This document shows, one piece after another, positions 7,360 through 15,940 of a DNA stretch of 45,598 bases (within the stretch, counting starts at the first letter, position 1; each line of letters opens with the position of its first letter). Both the position numbers and the translations under genes were made by a program. The DNA lies in the NCBI GenBank assembly GCA_021734345.1, contig JAIPJC010000008.1:1-45598 (forward strand), in the 5' to 3' direction. The notes beneath the pieces are model-generated. The model did no database searches. It was not told where the DNA came from and worked only from the letters and a program-made list of their open reading frames with translations. This DNA is from Kiritimatiellales bacterium. Lineage in GTDB: Bacteria > Verrucomicrobiota > Kiritimatiellia > Kiritimatiellales > Pontiellaceae.

Positions 7360-7421
7360 GTAGGTTGGAACTCCAGTTCCGACGGTGCGGATGGATGGAC
7401 GGGGCTGGAGCCCCATCCTAC
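7360..7421. repeat. Inverted pair of REP-like hairpins with GTAGG heads
   Basis: Unit 1 (7360-7383, plus) is GTAGG followed by the stem TTGGAACT-CC-AGTTCCGA. Unit 2 (7397-7421, minus) is GTAGG followed by ATGGGGCT-CC-AGCCCCGT. Head and loop are conserved while the stems differ in sequence yet stay paired, with one wobble each. A 5' GTAG tetranucleotide before a hairpin, arranged head-out in inverted pairs, is the layout of REP/BIME elements mobilised by RAYT transposases. The head of unit 2 overlaps the stop codon of the radical SAM gene. Confidence 0.6.
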
Positions 7422-8395
7422 TCCCAGATGCCGGGAATGGGGGCCTGGCAGGCGGGGCAGGCTCCGCCGAGGATGTGGTTTTGCCGGACGGTGTAGCCGC
7501 GGCGTTCGATGAGCAGTTCACCGCACCCTGGGCATGTGGTGCTTTCCCCTTCGCTATCCTGCATGTTGCCGACGTAGACGTATTTCAGGCCGGTTTCGCG
7601 GGCGATCTCGCGGGCGCGCAGGAGGGTTTCGGTCGGGGTGGGTGGCAGGTGCTGGAGCTTGTTCTGCGGGAAGAAGCGCGAGAAGTGCAGCGGGGTTTCA
7701 ACGCCGAGGTTTTCGGCGATCCAGCCACAAAGCTGTTTGGTTTCGTTTTCGGAATCGTTGAGCGTGGGGATGAGGAGGTTGGTGATTTCGAGCATGACGC
7801 CGCATTCCTTCATGGTCACGAGCGCGTTCAATACCGGTTTGAGGCGGGCGTCGCAGACGTTGCGATAGAAATCGTCGGAGAAGGATTTGAGATCGACGTT
7901 GGCGGCAAAGACATGTTGGCAGATTTCGCGGAGCGGTTCGGGGTTGATGTAGGCGGCGGTGACGAGCACGTTTTTGATGCCGGCCTCGGCGGCAGCGACG
8001 CAGCAGTCGTAGGTGTATTCGTAGGAGACAAGCGGCTCGGTGTAGGTGTAGGCGATGGCGGGGCAGTTCCGGGTTTTGGCCATTTGGGCGATGTCCGCGG
8101 GAAAGATTTCGGACGGCGACGCGACTACATTCTCCGCCTGCGAGATCTGCCAGTTCTGGCACTGCCTGCAGTGGAGGTTGCAACCGGCGGTGGCGATGGA
8201 GAGGATGGGCGTGCCGGGCAGGAAGTGGTAGAGCGGCTTTTTTTCGATGGGATCGACGTTGATCGAACACGGCAGGGCATAGGTGGTGCAAACGACTTCC
8301 CCACCGATATTTTTGCGCACCCGGCAGTCGCCGGTTTCACCGGGAGCCAGTTCGCACCCTTTCGGGCAGATCATGCATCTAACTTTTGTCTTCAT
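7418..8395 (-). CDS. amrS: AmmeMemoRadiSam-type radical SAM enzyme
   Basis: 325 residues. A Cys-rich N-terminus (CMICPKGC, GDCRVR) precedes the radical SAM motif at residues 72-79 (CNLHCRQC), which binds the 4Fe-4S cluster and SAM. Then come the YTEPLVSYEYTYD block typical of this family, related to pyruvate-formate-lyase activating enzymes, and a C-terminal double-cysteine knuckle (CPGCG, CPAC). The family usually occurs with AMMECR1 and Memo partners, which are not in this window, so the substrate is unknown. ATG 8395 is preferred over GTG 8404; both overlap the HNH gene, implying coupling. Confidence 0.88.
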   Translation of the reverse strand: MKTKVRCMICPKGCELAPGETGDCRVRKNIGGEVVCTTYALPCSINVDPIEKKPLYHFLPGTPILSIATAGCNLHCRQCQNWQISQAENVVASPSEIFPADIAQMAKTRNCPAIAYTYTEPLVSYEYTYDCCVAAAEAGIKNVLVTAAYINPEPLREICQHVFAANVDLKSFSDDFYRNVCDARLKPVLNALVTMKECGVMLEITNLLIPTLNDSENETKQLCGWIAENLGVETPLHFSRFFPQNKLQHLPPTPTETLLRAREIARETGLKYVYVGNMQDSEGESTTCPGCGELLIERRGYTVRQNHILGGACPACQAPIPGIWE

Positions 8396-8741
8396 CCTTT
8401 CCACCGGTCGAAAATAGTGCGTCGAGACCTTCGAAGGCGGAGAATCCGCCTAGTTTGACCGCGGCCTCGGAGCCGCCGTAGCCTTTCATCTTGTGTTTTT
8501 CGTGTTCGTGGTCGTGGCAGTATATGCAAAGCAGTTCCCAGTTACTGCCATCGGGGGGATTATAGTCGTGGTTGTGGTCCTTGTGGTGGACAGTCAGTTC
8601 CTTGAGGTTCTTGCCGGAAAACTCGCGCCCGCAACTGCCGCAAATGTGCGGGAACATTTTGAGGGCCTTGGCGCGGTAGCCGTTTTCCTTTTCCGCGAGT
8701 TCGCGGTACATCTTTTCAAGCGGGTCGTTCTTCTTCTGCAT
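8379..8741 (-). CDS. YajD-like HNH nuclease
   Basis: 120 residues. An HNH/zinc motif is complete: Cys34-x2-Cys37, the HHKDHNHDYN core around His52-His53 and Asn60ish, then Cys72-x2-Cys75 followed by His76. This is the arrangement of YajD-type small HNH nucleases, which are found in many bacteria outside mobile elements and have no settled function. GGAAAG lies 6 bases before the ATG. Its 3' end overlaps the start of the radical SAM gene, so the two are cotranscribed. The C-terminus is an unusual acidic/Gly tail. Confidence 0.85.
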   Translation of the reverse strand: MQKKNDPLEKMYRELAEKENGYRAKALKMFPHICGSCGREFSGKNLKELTVHHKDHNHDYNPPDGSNWELLCIYCHDHEHEKHKMKGYGGSEAAVKLGGFSAFEGLDALFSTGGKDEDKS

Positions 8742-8839
8742 GATTTCTTTCCTTGCACCATTGAATTTTAACCACGAAATACACGAATCACACTCAACAT
8801 GAGATACTCCACAACCGGTTAATGACCAGCGAATTAATG

Positions 8840-8884
8840 AAATCTACGAATATGGGGTTCCGCGGGCTCTTCATTCGTAGATTT
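8840..8884 (-). terminator. Long stem-loop downstream of the SDR epimerase gene
   Basis: Perfect 12-base arms AAATCTACGAAT (8840-8851) and ATTCGTAGATTT (8873-8884) around a 21-base loop, 65 bases beyond the epimerase stop. A/T-rich ends give a short T-run on both strands. It is a plausible terminator, although the loop is longer than usual; it could also be an intergenic repeat. Confidence 0.5.
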
Positions 8885-8949
8885 TATTTATTCGTTGGGT
8901 CAACACCTTCGAAATTTGGTTGCATCCATGCCGCTATGTGTTTGGTGGG

Positions 8950-9795
8950 TCATAAAATGTTCGTCAATGCTGATTCGAGATCAGGGTGGCAAAATTCAAA
9001 CTTGGCATCGATCAGTTTTTTCGGGAGAACGCGGGTACTGCCGAGTAGCAGCGCGTCGGCCATTTCGCCGAAGAGCAGCCGGGCGGCGAAGGCGGGCAGC
9101 GGCATGACGGTCAGGCGATGCAGCACCTTGCCAAGCGTTTTCGTAAACTCCAGATTGGTGGTCGGATGGGGCGCGACGAGGTTGACCGGCCCGCCGATGG
9201 TTCCGTGGTCGATCAAAAAGCGGATGGCCTTCACTTCGTCATCGAGGCTGATCCAGCTCATGTATTGTTTTCCGTTTCCGAGGATTCCGCCGACGCCCAG
9301 CTTGAACGGCAGAAGCATCTTCTGCAACGCGCCGCCTTTGGTGCAGAGCACGATGCCGGTCCGGATGTTGACGGTGCGGATTCCTGCCGCCGTCGCGGGC
9401 GCGGTGGCGGACTCCCACTTCTGGCAGACATCGGAAAGAAAGCCTTCGCCCGCCTCGCTCTCTTCGTCGAGGACTTCGTAGTCCCGGTTTCCATAGAATC
9501 CGATAGCGGAGCCGCAGATAAAGACGGAGGGCTTGGCCACGCTTCGGGCCATCTGCTCCGCCAGTTGCCGCGTTCCGGCGACGCGGCTTTCTTCGATGCT
9601 CCGCTTCCTGGCCGGCGTCCACCGTCCTTCGGCAATACTTTCGCCTGCCAGATGCACGACCGCGTCCACGCCGGTAAAATCAATCGGAGCATCGTAGGTG
9701 CGTGGCAACCGCCCGACCATGTGTCCATCGGCCGCGAGGCTTTGCCCCAGCGCCGATCCGATCAATCCCGACATTCCTGAAATCAATACCTTCAT
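8950..9795 (-). CDS. TIGR01777/YfcH-like NAD(P)-dependent epimerase (SDR family)
   Basis: 281 residues. Rossmann start MKVLISGMSGLIGSALGQSL with the GxxGxxG nucleotide-binding pattern, then VDAVVHLAGESIAEGRWTPA, a signature of the YfcH/TIGR01777 group, a Ser-x-Tyr region in GSAIGFYGNRDYE, and the C-terminal DUF1731-like segment (FAARLLFGEMADALLLGSTRV, PKKLIDAKFEF). The substrate is unknown; relatives are annotated as sugar-nucleotide epimerases or cell-division inhibitors without firm proof. ATG 9795 is taken rather than upstream in-frame codons because it gives the canonical family N-terminus. It is transcribed away from trpB2. Confidence 0.88.
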   Translation of the reverse strand: MKVLISGMSGLIGSALGQSLAADGHMVGRLPRTYDAPIDFTGVDAVVHLAGESIAEGRWTPARKRSIEESRVAGTRQLAEQMARSVAKPSVFICGSAIGFYGNRDYEVLDEESEAGEGFLSDVCQKWESATAPATAAGIRTVNIRTGIVLCTKGGALQKMLLPFKLGVGGILGNGKQYMSWISLDDEVKAIRFLIDHGTIGGPVNLVAPHPTTNLEFTKTLGKVLHRLTVMPLPAFAARLLFGEMADALLLGSTRVLPKKLIDAKFEFCHPDLESALTNIL

Positions 9796-9861
9796 GGGCT
9801 CATCCGTTGCGCGAATCCTACACCGCACGCTTGAAATGGCAATGTTTAGATGGGGAGCGCC

Positions 9862-9891
9862 TTGACGTTTTTAAATGTAATCGCGTACATT
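9862..9891 (+). promoter_or_regulatory. Candidate sigma-70 promoter of trpB2
   Basis: TTGACG at 9862-9867 and TACATT at 9886-9891, separated by 18 bases, about 46 bases before the trpB2 start. The surrounding sequence is A/T-rich in an otherwise GC-rich region. Confidence 0.55.
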
Positions 9892-9937
9892 CGTTCCGTA
9901 TTTTTTGTTGAACTGGATCACGAGAAAGGGAGCCCCG

Positions 9938-11302
9938 ATGAGCGAACAGATTAAAGTGACACTAACCGAAGACGAACTACCGAAGCAGTGGTACAACCTG
10001 AATGCGGATTTTGCCAAGCCGATGCCGCCGCCGGTGGACATCACGGGCAAGCCGATCGGACCCGAGGCGTTGGCCCCGGTCTTCCCGATGAACCTGATCG
10101 AACAGGAAATGTGCACCGACCGCTGGGTGGACATTCCCGATGAAATCATGGGCTACCTGAAGATATGGCGCCCGACCCCGATGTACCGCGCGCGCCGCCT
10201 CGAAAAGGCGCTCGGAACCCCGGCGAAGATCTACTACAAGAACGAAGGCGTCTCGCCCGCCGGGAGCCACAAGCCCAACACCGCCGTGGCGCAGGCGTGG
10301 TACAACAAGCAGTTCGGCATCAAGAAACTCACCACCGAAACCGGCGCCGGACAGTGGGGCTCCGCCCTGTCGTTCGCCTGCGCGCTCGTCGGCGGCATCG
10401 AATGCAAGGTCTTCATGGTGCGGATCAGCTTCGAACAAAAACCGTTCCGTAAAATGATGATGCGCACATGGGGCGGCACCTGCGTTCCGAGCCCGAGCAT
10501 GGACACCGCCGTCGGCCGCAAGATACTGGCCGAAGATCCGAACACGCCCGGCAGCCTCGGCATCGCCATCAGCGAAGCGATCGAGGAGTGCGTTCAGCGC
10601 GAAGATACCCGCTACTCGCTGGGCTCCGTGCTCAACCACGTCATGCTCCACCAGACGGTGATCGGCCTCGAAGCGCAGGCGCAGATGAAGAAGATCGACG
10701 CCTACCCCGACGTGGTCATCGGCTGCGCGGGCGGCGGCTCCAACTTTGCCGGCATCGCCTTCCCGTTCATCAACGACCGCATGCACGGCAAGGACATCCG
10801 CATCGTGGCGACCGAGCCCGAAGCCTGCCCGACGCTCACCCGGGCGAAATACCGCTACGACTCAGGCGACGTCGCCATGATGACCCCGCTCCTGCCGATG
10901 CACAGCCTCGGCCACACGTTCGTCCCCCCGCCGCTGCACGCCGGTGGCCTGCGCTACCACGGCATGGCGCCGATGGTCAGCCACGCCATGAACGAAGGGC
11001 ATATCGAAGCCACCGCCATCGGGCAGACCGAATGCTACGAAGCGGCCATCCTGTTCGCCCGGACCGAAGGCTTTATCCCCGCCCCGGAAACCTCGCACGC
11101 CATTGCGCAAACCATCCGCGAAGCCAAGCGCGCCAAGGAAGAGGGCAAGGAAAAGACCATTCTCATGAACTGGTCCGGCCATGGCTTGATGGACCTCAAG
11201 GGTTACGAGTCCTACCTCGACGGCAACATCAAGGATTATCCGCTGCCCGACGAGCTGCTGACCAAATCCATCGCCTCGATGGACGGCCTCCCGATGCCGT
11301 GA
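9938..11302 (+). CDS. trpB2: TrpB2-type tryptophan synthase beta chain
   Basis: 454 residues, the length of TrpB2 (the longer, TrpA-independent branch of the PLP-dependent beta subunits). The PLP lysine is Lys112 in [12 protein letters not shown]. The phosphate-binding loop GCAGGGSN is at 262-269. The long N-terminal extension with [11 protein letters not shown] and the segment RWVDIPDEI are typical. It would join indole with serine to make tryptophan; some TrpB2 proteins may instead salvage indole or act on other amino acids. The start ATG 9938 has GAAAGGGAG just upstream. No trpA lies in the window. A strong terminator follows, so the gene is monocistronic. Confidence 0.93.
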   Translation: MSEQIKVTLTEDELPKQWYNLNADFAKPMPPPVDITGKPIGPEALAPVFPMNLIEQEMCTDRWVDIPDEIMGYLKIWRPTPMYRARRLEKALGTPAKIYYKNEGVSPAGSHKPNTAVAQAWYNKQFGIKKLTTETGAGQWGSALSFACALVGGIECKVFMVRISFEQKPFRKMMMRTWGGTCVPSPSMDTAVGRKILAEDPNTPGSLGIAISEAIEECVQREDTRYSLGSVLNHVMLHQTVIGLEAQAQMKKIDAYPDVVIGCAGGGSNFAGIAFPFINDRMHGKDIRIVATEPEACPTLTRAKYRYDSGDVAMMTPLLPMHSLGHTFVPPPLHAGGLRYHGMAPMVSHAMNEGHIEATAIGQTECYEAAILFARTEGFIPAPETSHAIAQTIREAKRAKEEGKEKTILMNWSGHGLMDLKGYESYLDGNIKDYPLPDELLTKSIASMDGLPMP

Positions 11303-11329
11303 AGTGATTCGTGACGATTGAAGTGTGAA

Positions 11330-11368
11330 ACGCAAGCCGCGGTCTTCCGTGGCTTGCGTCTTTTTTTT
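11330..11368 (+). terminator. Rho-independent terminator of trpB2
   Basis: The arm from 11330 (ACGCAAGCCGCGG) pairs with the arm ending at 11359 (CCGTGGCTTGCGT): 13 pairs with one G-U and a 4-base loop. Then comes C and eight T at 11361-11368. Confidence 0.92.
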
Positions 11369-11391
11369 AAAAGGGTTAAAAGCTTCGAACG

Positions 11392-11565
11392 ATGAGCGAA
11401 CGAACGTTTAAACTATTGATTGTATCGATCGGCACAGTTGCGGTGTGTTTGGTCTTGTTGCTGCTGGGCCTCACCGTGGCCGGTCCACCTTCCGAACCCA
11501 ACCTAAAGGCCGGGCCGAGCGGCGCCCCCGCGCCGTTCACGAAGGATCTCGTGTTGCAGAAGTAG
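11392..11565 (+). CDS. Small single-pass membrane protein (57 residues)
   Basis: From ATG 11392 the frame codes for a short polar start (MSERTFKLLI), one strongly hydrophobic helix (residues 8-31, VSIGTVAVCLVLLLLGLTVAG) and a Pro/Gly-rich tail ending KDLVLQK, with a TAG at 11563. The helix looks like a signal anchor. No good ribosome-binding site is visible; AAGGG is 17 bases upstream. It lies between the trpB2 terminator and a secreted protein gene. The coding assignment rests on the clean frame and the coherent membrane topology. No family recognised. Confidence 0.5.
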   Translation: MSERTFKLLIVSIGTVAVCLVLLLLGLTVAGPPSEPNLKAGPSGAPAPFTKDLVLQK

Positions 11566-11686
11566 GCTCCCCAAAGATTGGAGCCGGCACGTATTAAGTT
11601 GTACAAGTTTTGGCGCAATCCATACTAGACGCCGCTAGGGTGCTGCGAATACCCTCAACGGCCAACATCGAACAAAGGATTCCACC

Positions 11687-12511
11687 ATGATGAAACAAAC
11701 GTCCTCCCTACTGATCGCCCTGCTGGTTGCAGGAATTTCCCACGCCGCCGAAAATAAAAGTCCGGCGGTCGGCTACTCCGATACACCCAAGCTCCCGTCC
11801 GGCTGGCGCGTCCACGACATCGACCGCCCGCAACCCATCGCCGTTACACCGGGATCACAGGTCGGCGAAGCGCCGTCCGACGCCATCGTCCTGTTCAACG
11901 GCACCGACCTGTCGAAATGGGCGGGTGTGAAACAAGCCGATGCCAAGAAGAAAAAGTACAATCCAGATGGACTGGCGCTGTGGAAGGTTGAAAAAGGCTA
12001 CATGGAATGCACCCCCTTCGGCGACATCTATACCAAGGATGACTTCGGCGACTGCCAATTGCACATTGAATGGCAGAGCGAGAACCCGCCTAAAGGCGAT
12101 TCCCAGGGACGGGGCAATAGCGGCATTTTCCTGATGGGGCTCTACGAGATCCAGGTGCTGGACTGCTATGAAAACCGCACCTATGCCGACGGCTCGGCTG
12201 GCTCGGTCTATGGGCAGAACCCGCCGATGGTCAATGCCTGCCGCAAGCCGGGCGAATGGCAAGTGTACGACATCGTCTTCCAGGCGCCGCGCTTCGCGGG
12301 CGACAAGCTCGTTTCGCCGGCCTACGTCACGGTCTTCTTCAACGGCATATTGGTGCAGTACAAGACCGAGATCCTCGGACCGACCATGAACAAGATGCTG
12401 CCGCACTACAAGCCGCACGCCGCAAAGCTGCCGATCAAGCTGCAGGACCACAACAACCCGACGCGCTTCCGCAACATCTGGATCCGCGAGCTCGAACTTG
12501 CCAACCCATAG
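11687..12511 (+). CDS. Secreted DUF1080 (3-keto-disaccharide hydrolase-like) protein
   Basis: 274 residues with a clear signal peptide (SLLIALLVAGISHAAE). The DUF1080 lectin-like beta-sandwich starts at SDAIVLFNGTDLSKWAG and contains DCQLHIEWQSENP, RGNSGIFLMGLYEIQVLDCYEN and FRNIWIRELE, the standard family blocks. DUF1080 proteins are abundant in Planctomycetes, Verrucomicrobia and Kiritimatiellota; some have 3-keto-glycoside hydrolase activity, so a periplasmic role in carbohydrate breakdown is likely. AAAGGA lies 7 bases before the ATG at 11687. The gene converges with the large minus-strand gene, with 6 bases between stop codons. Confidence 0.92.
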   Translation: MMKQTSSLLIALLVAGISHAAENKSPAVGYSDTPKLPSGWRVHDIDRPQPIAVTPGSQVGEAPSDAIVLFNGTDLSKWAGVKQADAKKKKYNPDGLALWKVEKGYMECTPFGDIYTKDDFGDCQLHIEWQSENPPKGDSQGRGNSGIFLMGLYEIQVLDCYENRTYADGSAGSVYGQNPPMVNACRKPGEWQVYDIVFQAPRFAGDKLVSPAYVTVFFNGILVQYKTEILGPTMNKMLPHYKPHAAKLPIKLQDHNNPTRFRNIWIRELELANP

Positions 12512-12517
12512 CAGCAG

Positions 12518-15500
12518 CTACCGCAACCGCATTTGGACGCGATAGAATCCGGCATTGCCGGAGGACATATCCATGCTTTCCGAAAGCGCCCCTCGCGGAA
12601 GTTCCATGCTTCCTGCAAAGGCGGAGGTGGAGAGGTTGGTGGTCTGAACAACCGTGAACACGAATGCATCGGCATAGCTTGCGGGCCAGTCGATATCCAG
12701 CTGCGCCTGCCCAGGAACCGGAGTACTGATCAGGATGATCGGCGGCGACAGATCCGCCACGGGCACTCCCGGAAGGTCGGGGGCATTCGCCGGATCGCTC
12801 TGTTCCAGATATTCCTGCAAGTCGCTGTAGCCATCGCCGTCGAGGTCGGAAGTGGCCAACCCGCCGCTACCAACGAGGAACAATCCTTCGTAGTCATCGG
12901 GGATGAGGTTGCCATTCGCATCGGAGCCCGAAGCAACGGGCACGGCGGTGAGATTCAGCGCAATGACTTCGAGCGGATCGGTGCCGGGGCAGAGATTCCA
13001 ATCGGGATCGGTATAGGCCTCGACACTCACCAGCGCACCGGGTTGAAGCGTGAACGTGATCGGAAACCGGTACGGATTCCCCGAGGCGACATAGAGACTT
13101 TTCGCCGTTCCGCCGCCGGTATAGAGCACGGGACAGGCGGCCTCGAACGAGTTCGTGCGCACCTCCAGCGAGAATGTGCCAACGGGGCGGGAAGCAACCA
13201 GGGCAAGCGCCTGGATTGCTTCATTGAACGCGCTGGCCATCTGTGGTGCGGTTCGCGAGGTTTGCGCGAGATAGTTGCTTTGGAGAGTTCCGGTATAGAT
13301 AAAACTGCGTAGCACATCGACGGGCAAGGGATACTTTCCGACGGTATTGGTGCTGCGTCCCAAATCGCTACAGGTGTCGTAGATATCCTGCGTCAACGCC
13401 CGCAGGTTGGTCAGCGAAGGAACCGCACCTTGAAGATATGCAACGAGCGTCGGGAGATGGTAGGCGGGTTCGCCGCCGGGACCGGCGACTTCCAACCCTT
13501 GGAGACTGGAGGATGTCATTCCGTCCATATCTCGGTCCGCCGAGCGCCCTTTAAAGAGCGACAGCCAGGCATTGGTGACTACGCCGCGCCCATAGAGAAG
13601 ATCCGCCATTTTACGTTCGGCGAGCAAGCCTGCGATCGTTTCGTCGAGGCCGAGGCTGTCGACCTCGATATCGCGAATCTGGCTCCCATAAGCGTCCTGT
13701 GCCAAGGCCACCCAGTTGGCTGCTTCGATGGCGAGCGCGCCGCCTTGGTAGGTATAGCCCACATCAATGGAAGCGGCCGCAGGTTGGGAATAGAGGCCAA
13801 CCAGCTCCCCGCCGCGCTGGTTGCCGAGGGTGCTGCCATTCACGTCAAAACGCGGATCGCTGACGGCGGCGAGGAAAGGCGGCTCCATCGAGCGCGGAAG
13901 GGCGGAAAAGTGCGCCGCCGGATTGTCGGTCGTGACGCCCAGCACCAAGTTGGTGGTTTTCGCAAAACCGCGCAATCCGCCGGATGTCGAGAAGAGCCGC
14001 ACCTGGGTATCGATCGCACTTTTCTTGGTGGCGTTGGCGACGCCGTCGTACGGGCGCGGGGTTAGCACCAAATCGTACACCGAGCCCTGCTCGATGTGAT
14101 CCACCGGCACATCCGCCGCATTGGTCGGATCGGTTCCCGCCAGCAGTTCTTCGAGATCGGAATAGCCGTCGCCATCGGAATCCAGCCCGCTGGCCACGGG
14201 ATCAAGGCCGTTGGCCAGCTCGACGTAGTCGGGAACGCCGTCGCCGTCGGAGTCCAGGTTGGAGGGCGTGTCCGTAAAGGTGTAGGCGGCCTCGCGGATG
14301 ATCGTCTGTCCCGTTCCGCCAACGGCATAGTATTGCACCGTGGCGTCCTGGAAGAGCGTGAAGGGGGCGCTATAGAGCGCCCATGCCGCGGTGGCGGCGG
14401 TGCGGTAATAGACCGTCGCGGATGGTGTCGTGGAGAAGGAGACCGCAACGGAAGTTCCATACGACCCCGGATCGGGCGAAACCATGATGCCGACCAGCTC
14501 GTCGCCGCGAGCCGCATCGAAGCTGTAGGTGGAGATGGCGGCGTGCAGTTGGTTGTCGAGGGTATAGGCGGCCGAAGGATTGGCCGCGCCGAGCGATACG
14601 GCCTGCGGGTTGCCCAGACCGTCCAAGGTTCCCGCGTCTGTTTCCACCGTTGCCGAAACCGAACCGCCGGCCACGATCGAACTGCTGGCCCAATCGCCGG
14701 CACGCAAAAGCTGGAGGCGGCGCGGCGCATTGTTCACAAAGGGTTCGCTCGCAAAAGTCATCACATTGGCCTGGGCGCCAACCCGGCCGCGAGGCAACAT
14801 TTCCGTTCCGGTCGACACAAACTGCCCGCCGGAAAAAGTATGCTGATTGGCCGTAATGACACCGGACAAATCGCCGGATGAAGACGATAACACAACAAGA
14901 TCATCCGTTCCGAAAGGAAGCACCCCGACGAACCGATCAGGCAATGCAGAAGAAATTTCCTGCAGAAGATTCGGCGCGCCGGTTCCGTCATAGTCGTAGA
15001 TTGCGGCAGCCACTCCGCCATCAAACACGACGGCAAGCCGGGTGATCCCCGCCCCGGCGACCAACTGAATCGATTGAATCGGTGCTCCCAGGTCATAGGA
15101 ATTAACGACGGACAAGGCATAGGCCCCCGGACTCGGCTCGGTGATGGCGAGAGCTCTCAGGGTGGATTGCCCCGGCTCCCACGCCAAAAACTGCGCATAG
15201 CTGGAGCCTTGGGGAATGAAGCCGACATAGTTCGGCGCGGTCGGCAGGCCGAGTGCCCGATAGACAACCTGAACGAGTGATCCGGACGTGAGACTGTAGA
15301 GCCGCAGGGTGCCCGTCCCGTCAATGATGGCCAACGCGCGGAGGCCGGTTTTATATTCCACCTCGTTCAAGCGGCTCCAGGCCGAACCGAGGGTATTGGC
15401 GGAGCCGAATGTGATGAGCTGGGTTCCGTCGGAACGGATTCGGGTTCCTTTATAGGGGGAGCTTCCATTCATAATGGAAATCGAAAAGAGGTCGTCGTTC

Positions 15501-15922
15501 ACCGTATTTCCGGCTCCGCCGATATCCATTGCAACAACCGACCGCGGTCCGATTCCGGCGGCCGAGGCGGTGATTGGAACAGGCGGCTGGGAGGGGGAAT
15601 TGAGGTGGTAGAGATTATAGCGGTTGAGCATCGGTGCCGTGGCGACGAGCACATCGTGCCCGGCGTTGAGCACATTGCCGCAGGCGATACCGGTGGCTTC
15701 GTCCAGACCCAGCGAGCGCGACGCGAACCACGTAATCGTCGACGCCGAGAGCTGATAGCCAATGCGCACGGTGGCGTTGGCACCGTCCACCAACACGAGG
15801 TCGGAGCGTCCGTCGCCATCGAGATCGGCCGTGGTTAAAAAGTCCAAGCCGGACTGGTAGACAAAATCCGCCTGGGCGGCGAACAGGCCGCAGAAAAGTA
15901 GGGCAAAGGTTGTTTTTTTCAT
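12518..15922 (-). CDS. Large secreted protein with FG-GAP-like, chitobiase C-terminal-like and calcium-binding repeats
   Basis: 1134 residues; signal peptide MKKTTFALLFCGLFAAQA. The N-terminal ~400 residues contain FG-GAP/VCBS-like blades (TTADLDGDGRSDLVLVDG). A chitobiase/hexosaminidase C-terminal-like segment follows (PDPGSYGTSVAVSFSTTPSA, then a strand with TVYYRT), then thrombospondin-type-3-like calcium repeats (DSDGDGVPDYVELANGLDP, DSDGDGYSDLEELLAGTDP). A long unassigned middle comes next, with a second calcium repeat near the C-terminus (DLDGDGYSDLQEYLEQSDP). ATG 15922 is preferred: AGGTGG lies upstream. It is the third gene of a giant-protein cluster. No catalytic site is apparent, so an adhesive or structural surface role is inferred. 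Confidence 0.85.
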   Translation of the reverse strand: MKKTTFALLFCGLFAAQADFVYQSGLDFLTTADLDGDGRSDLVLVDGANATVRIGYQLSASTITWFASRSLGLDEATGIACGNVLNAGHDVLVATAPMLNRYNLYHLNSPSQPPVPITASAAGIGPRSVVAMDIGGAGNTVNDDLFSISIMNGSSPYKGTRIRSDGTQLITFGSANTLGSAWSRLNEVEYKTGLRALAIIDGTGTLRLYSLTSGSLVQVVYRALGLPTAPNYVGFIPQGSSYAQFLAWEPGQSTLRALAITEPSPGAYALSVVNSYDLGAPIQSIQLVAGAGITRLAVVFDGGVAAAIYDYDGTGAPNLLQEISSALPDRFVGVLPFGTDDLVVLSSSSGDLSGVITANQHTFSGGQFVSTGTEMLPRGRVGAQANVMTFASEPFVNNAPRRLQLLRAGDWASSSIVAGGSVSATVETDAGTLDGLGNPQAVSLGAANPSAAYTLDNQLHAAISTYSFDAARGDELVGIMVSPDPGSYGTSVAVSFSTTPSATVYYRTAATAAWALYSAPFTLFQDATVQYYAVGGTGQTIIREAAYTFTDTPSNLDSDGDGVPDYVELANGLDPVASGLDSDGDGYSDLEELLAGTDPTNAADVPVDHIEQGSVYDLVLTPRPYDGVANATKKSAIDTQVRLFSTSGGLRGFAKTTNLVLGVTTDNPAAHFSALPRSMEPPFLAAVSDPRFDVNGSTLGNQRGGELVGLYSQPAAASIDVGYTYQGGALAIEAANWVALAQDAYGSQIRDIEVDSLGLDETIAGLLAERKMADLLYGRGVVTNAWLSLFKGRSADRDMDGMTSSSLQGLEVAGPGGEPAYHLPTLVAYLQGAVPSLTNLRALTQDIYDTCSDLGRSTNTVGKYPLPVDVLRSFIYTGTLQSNYLAQTSRTAPQMASAFNEAIQALALVASRPVGTFSLEVRTNSFEAACPVLYTGGGTAKSLYVASGNPYRFPITFTLQPGALVSVEAYTDPDWNLCPGTDPLEVIALNLTAVPVASGSDANGNLIPDDYEGLFLVGSGGLATSDLDGDGYSDLQEYLEQSDPANAPDLPGVPVADLSPPIILISTPVPGQAQLDIDWPASYADAFVFTVVQTTNLSTSAFAGSMELPRGALSESMDMSSGNAGFYRVQMRLR

Positions 15923-15940
15923 AATCGCTTCCACCTGGAG

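Noticed and set aside
7385-8458. 357-codon plus-strand frame opposite the radical SAM gene
   Set aside because: Gly/Val/Asp-rich antisense shadow of a gene with unmistakable radical SAM motifs.
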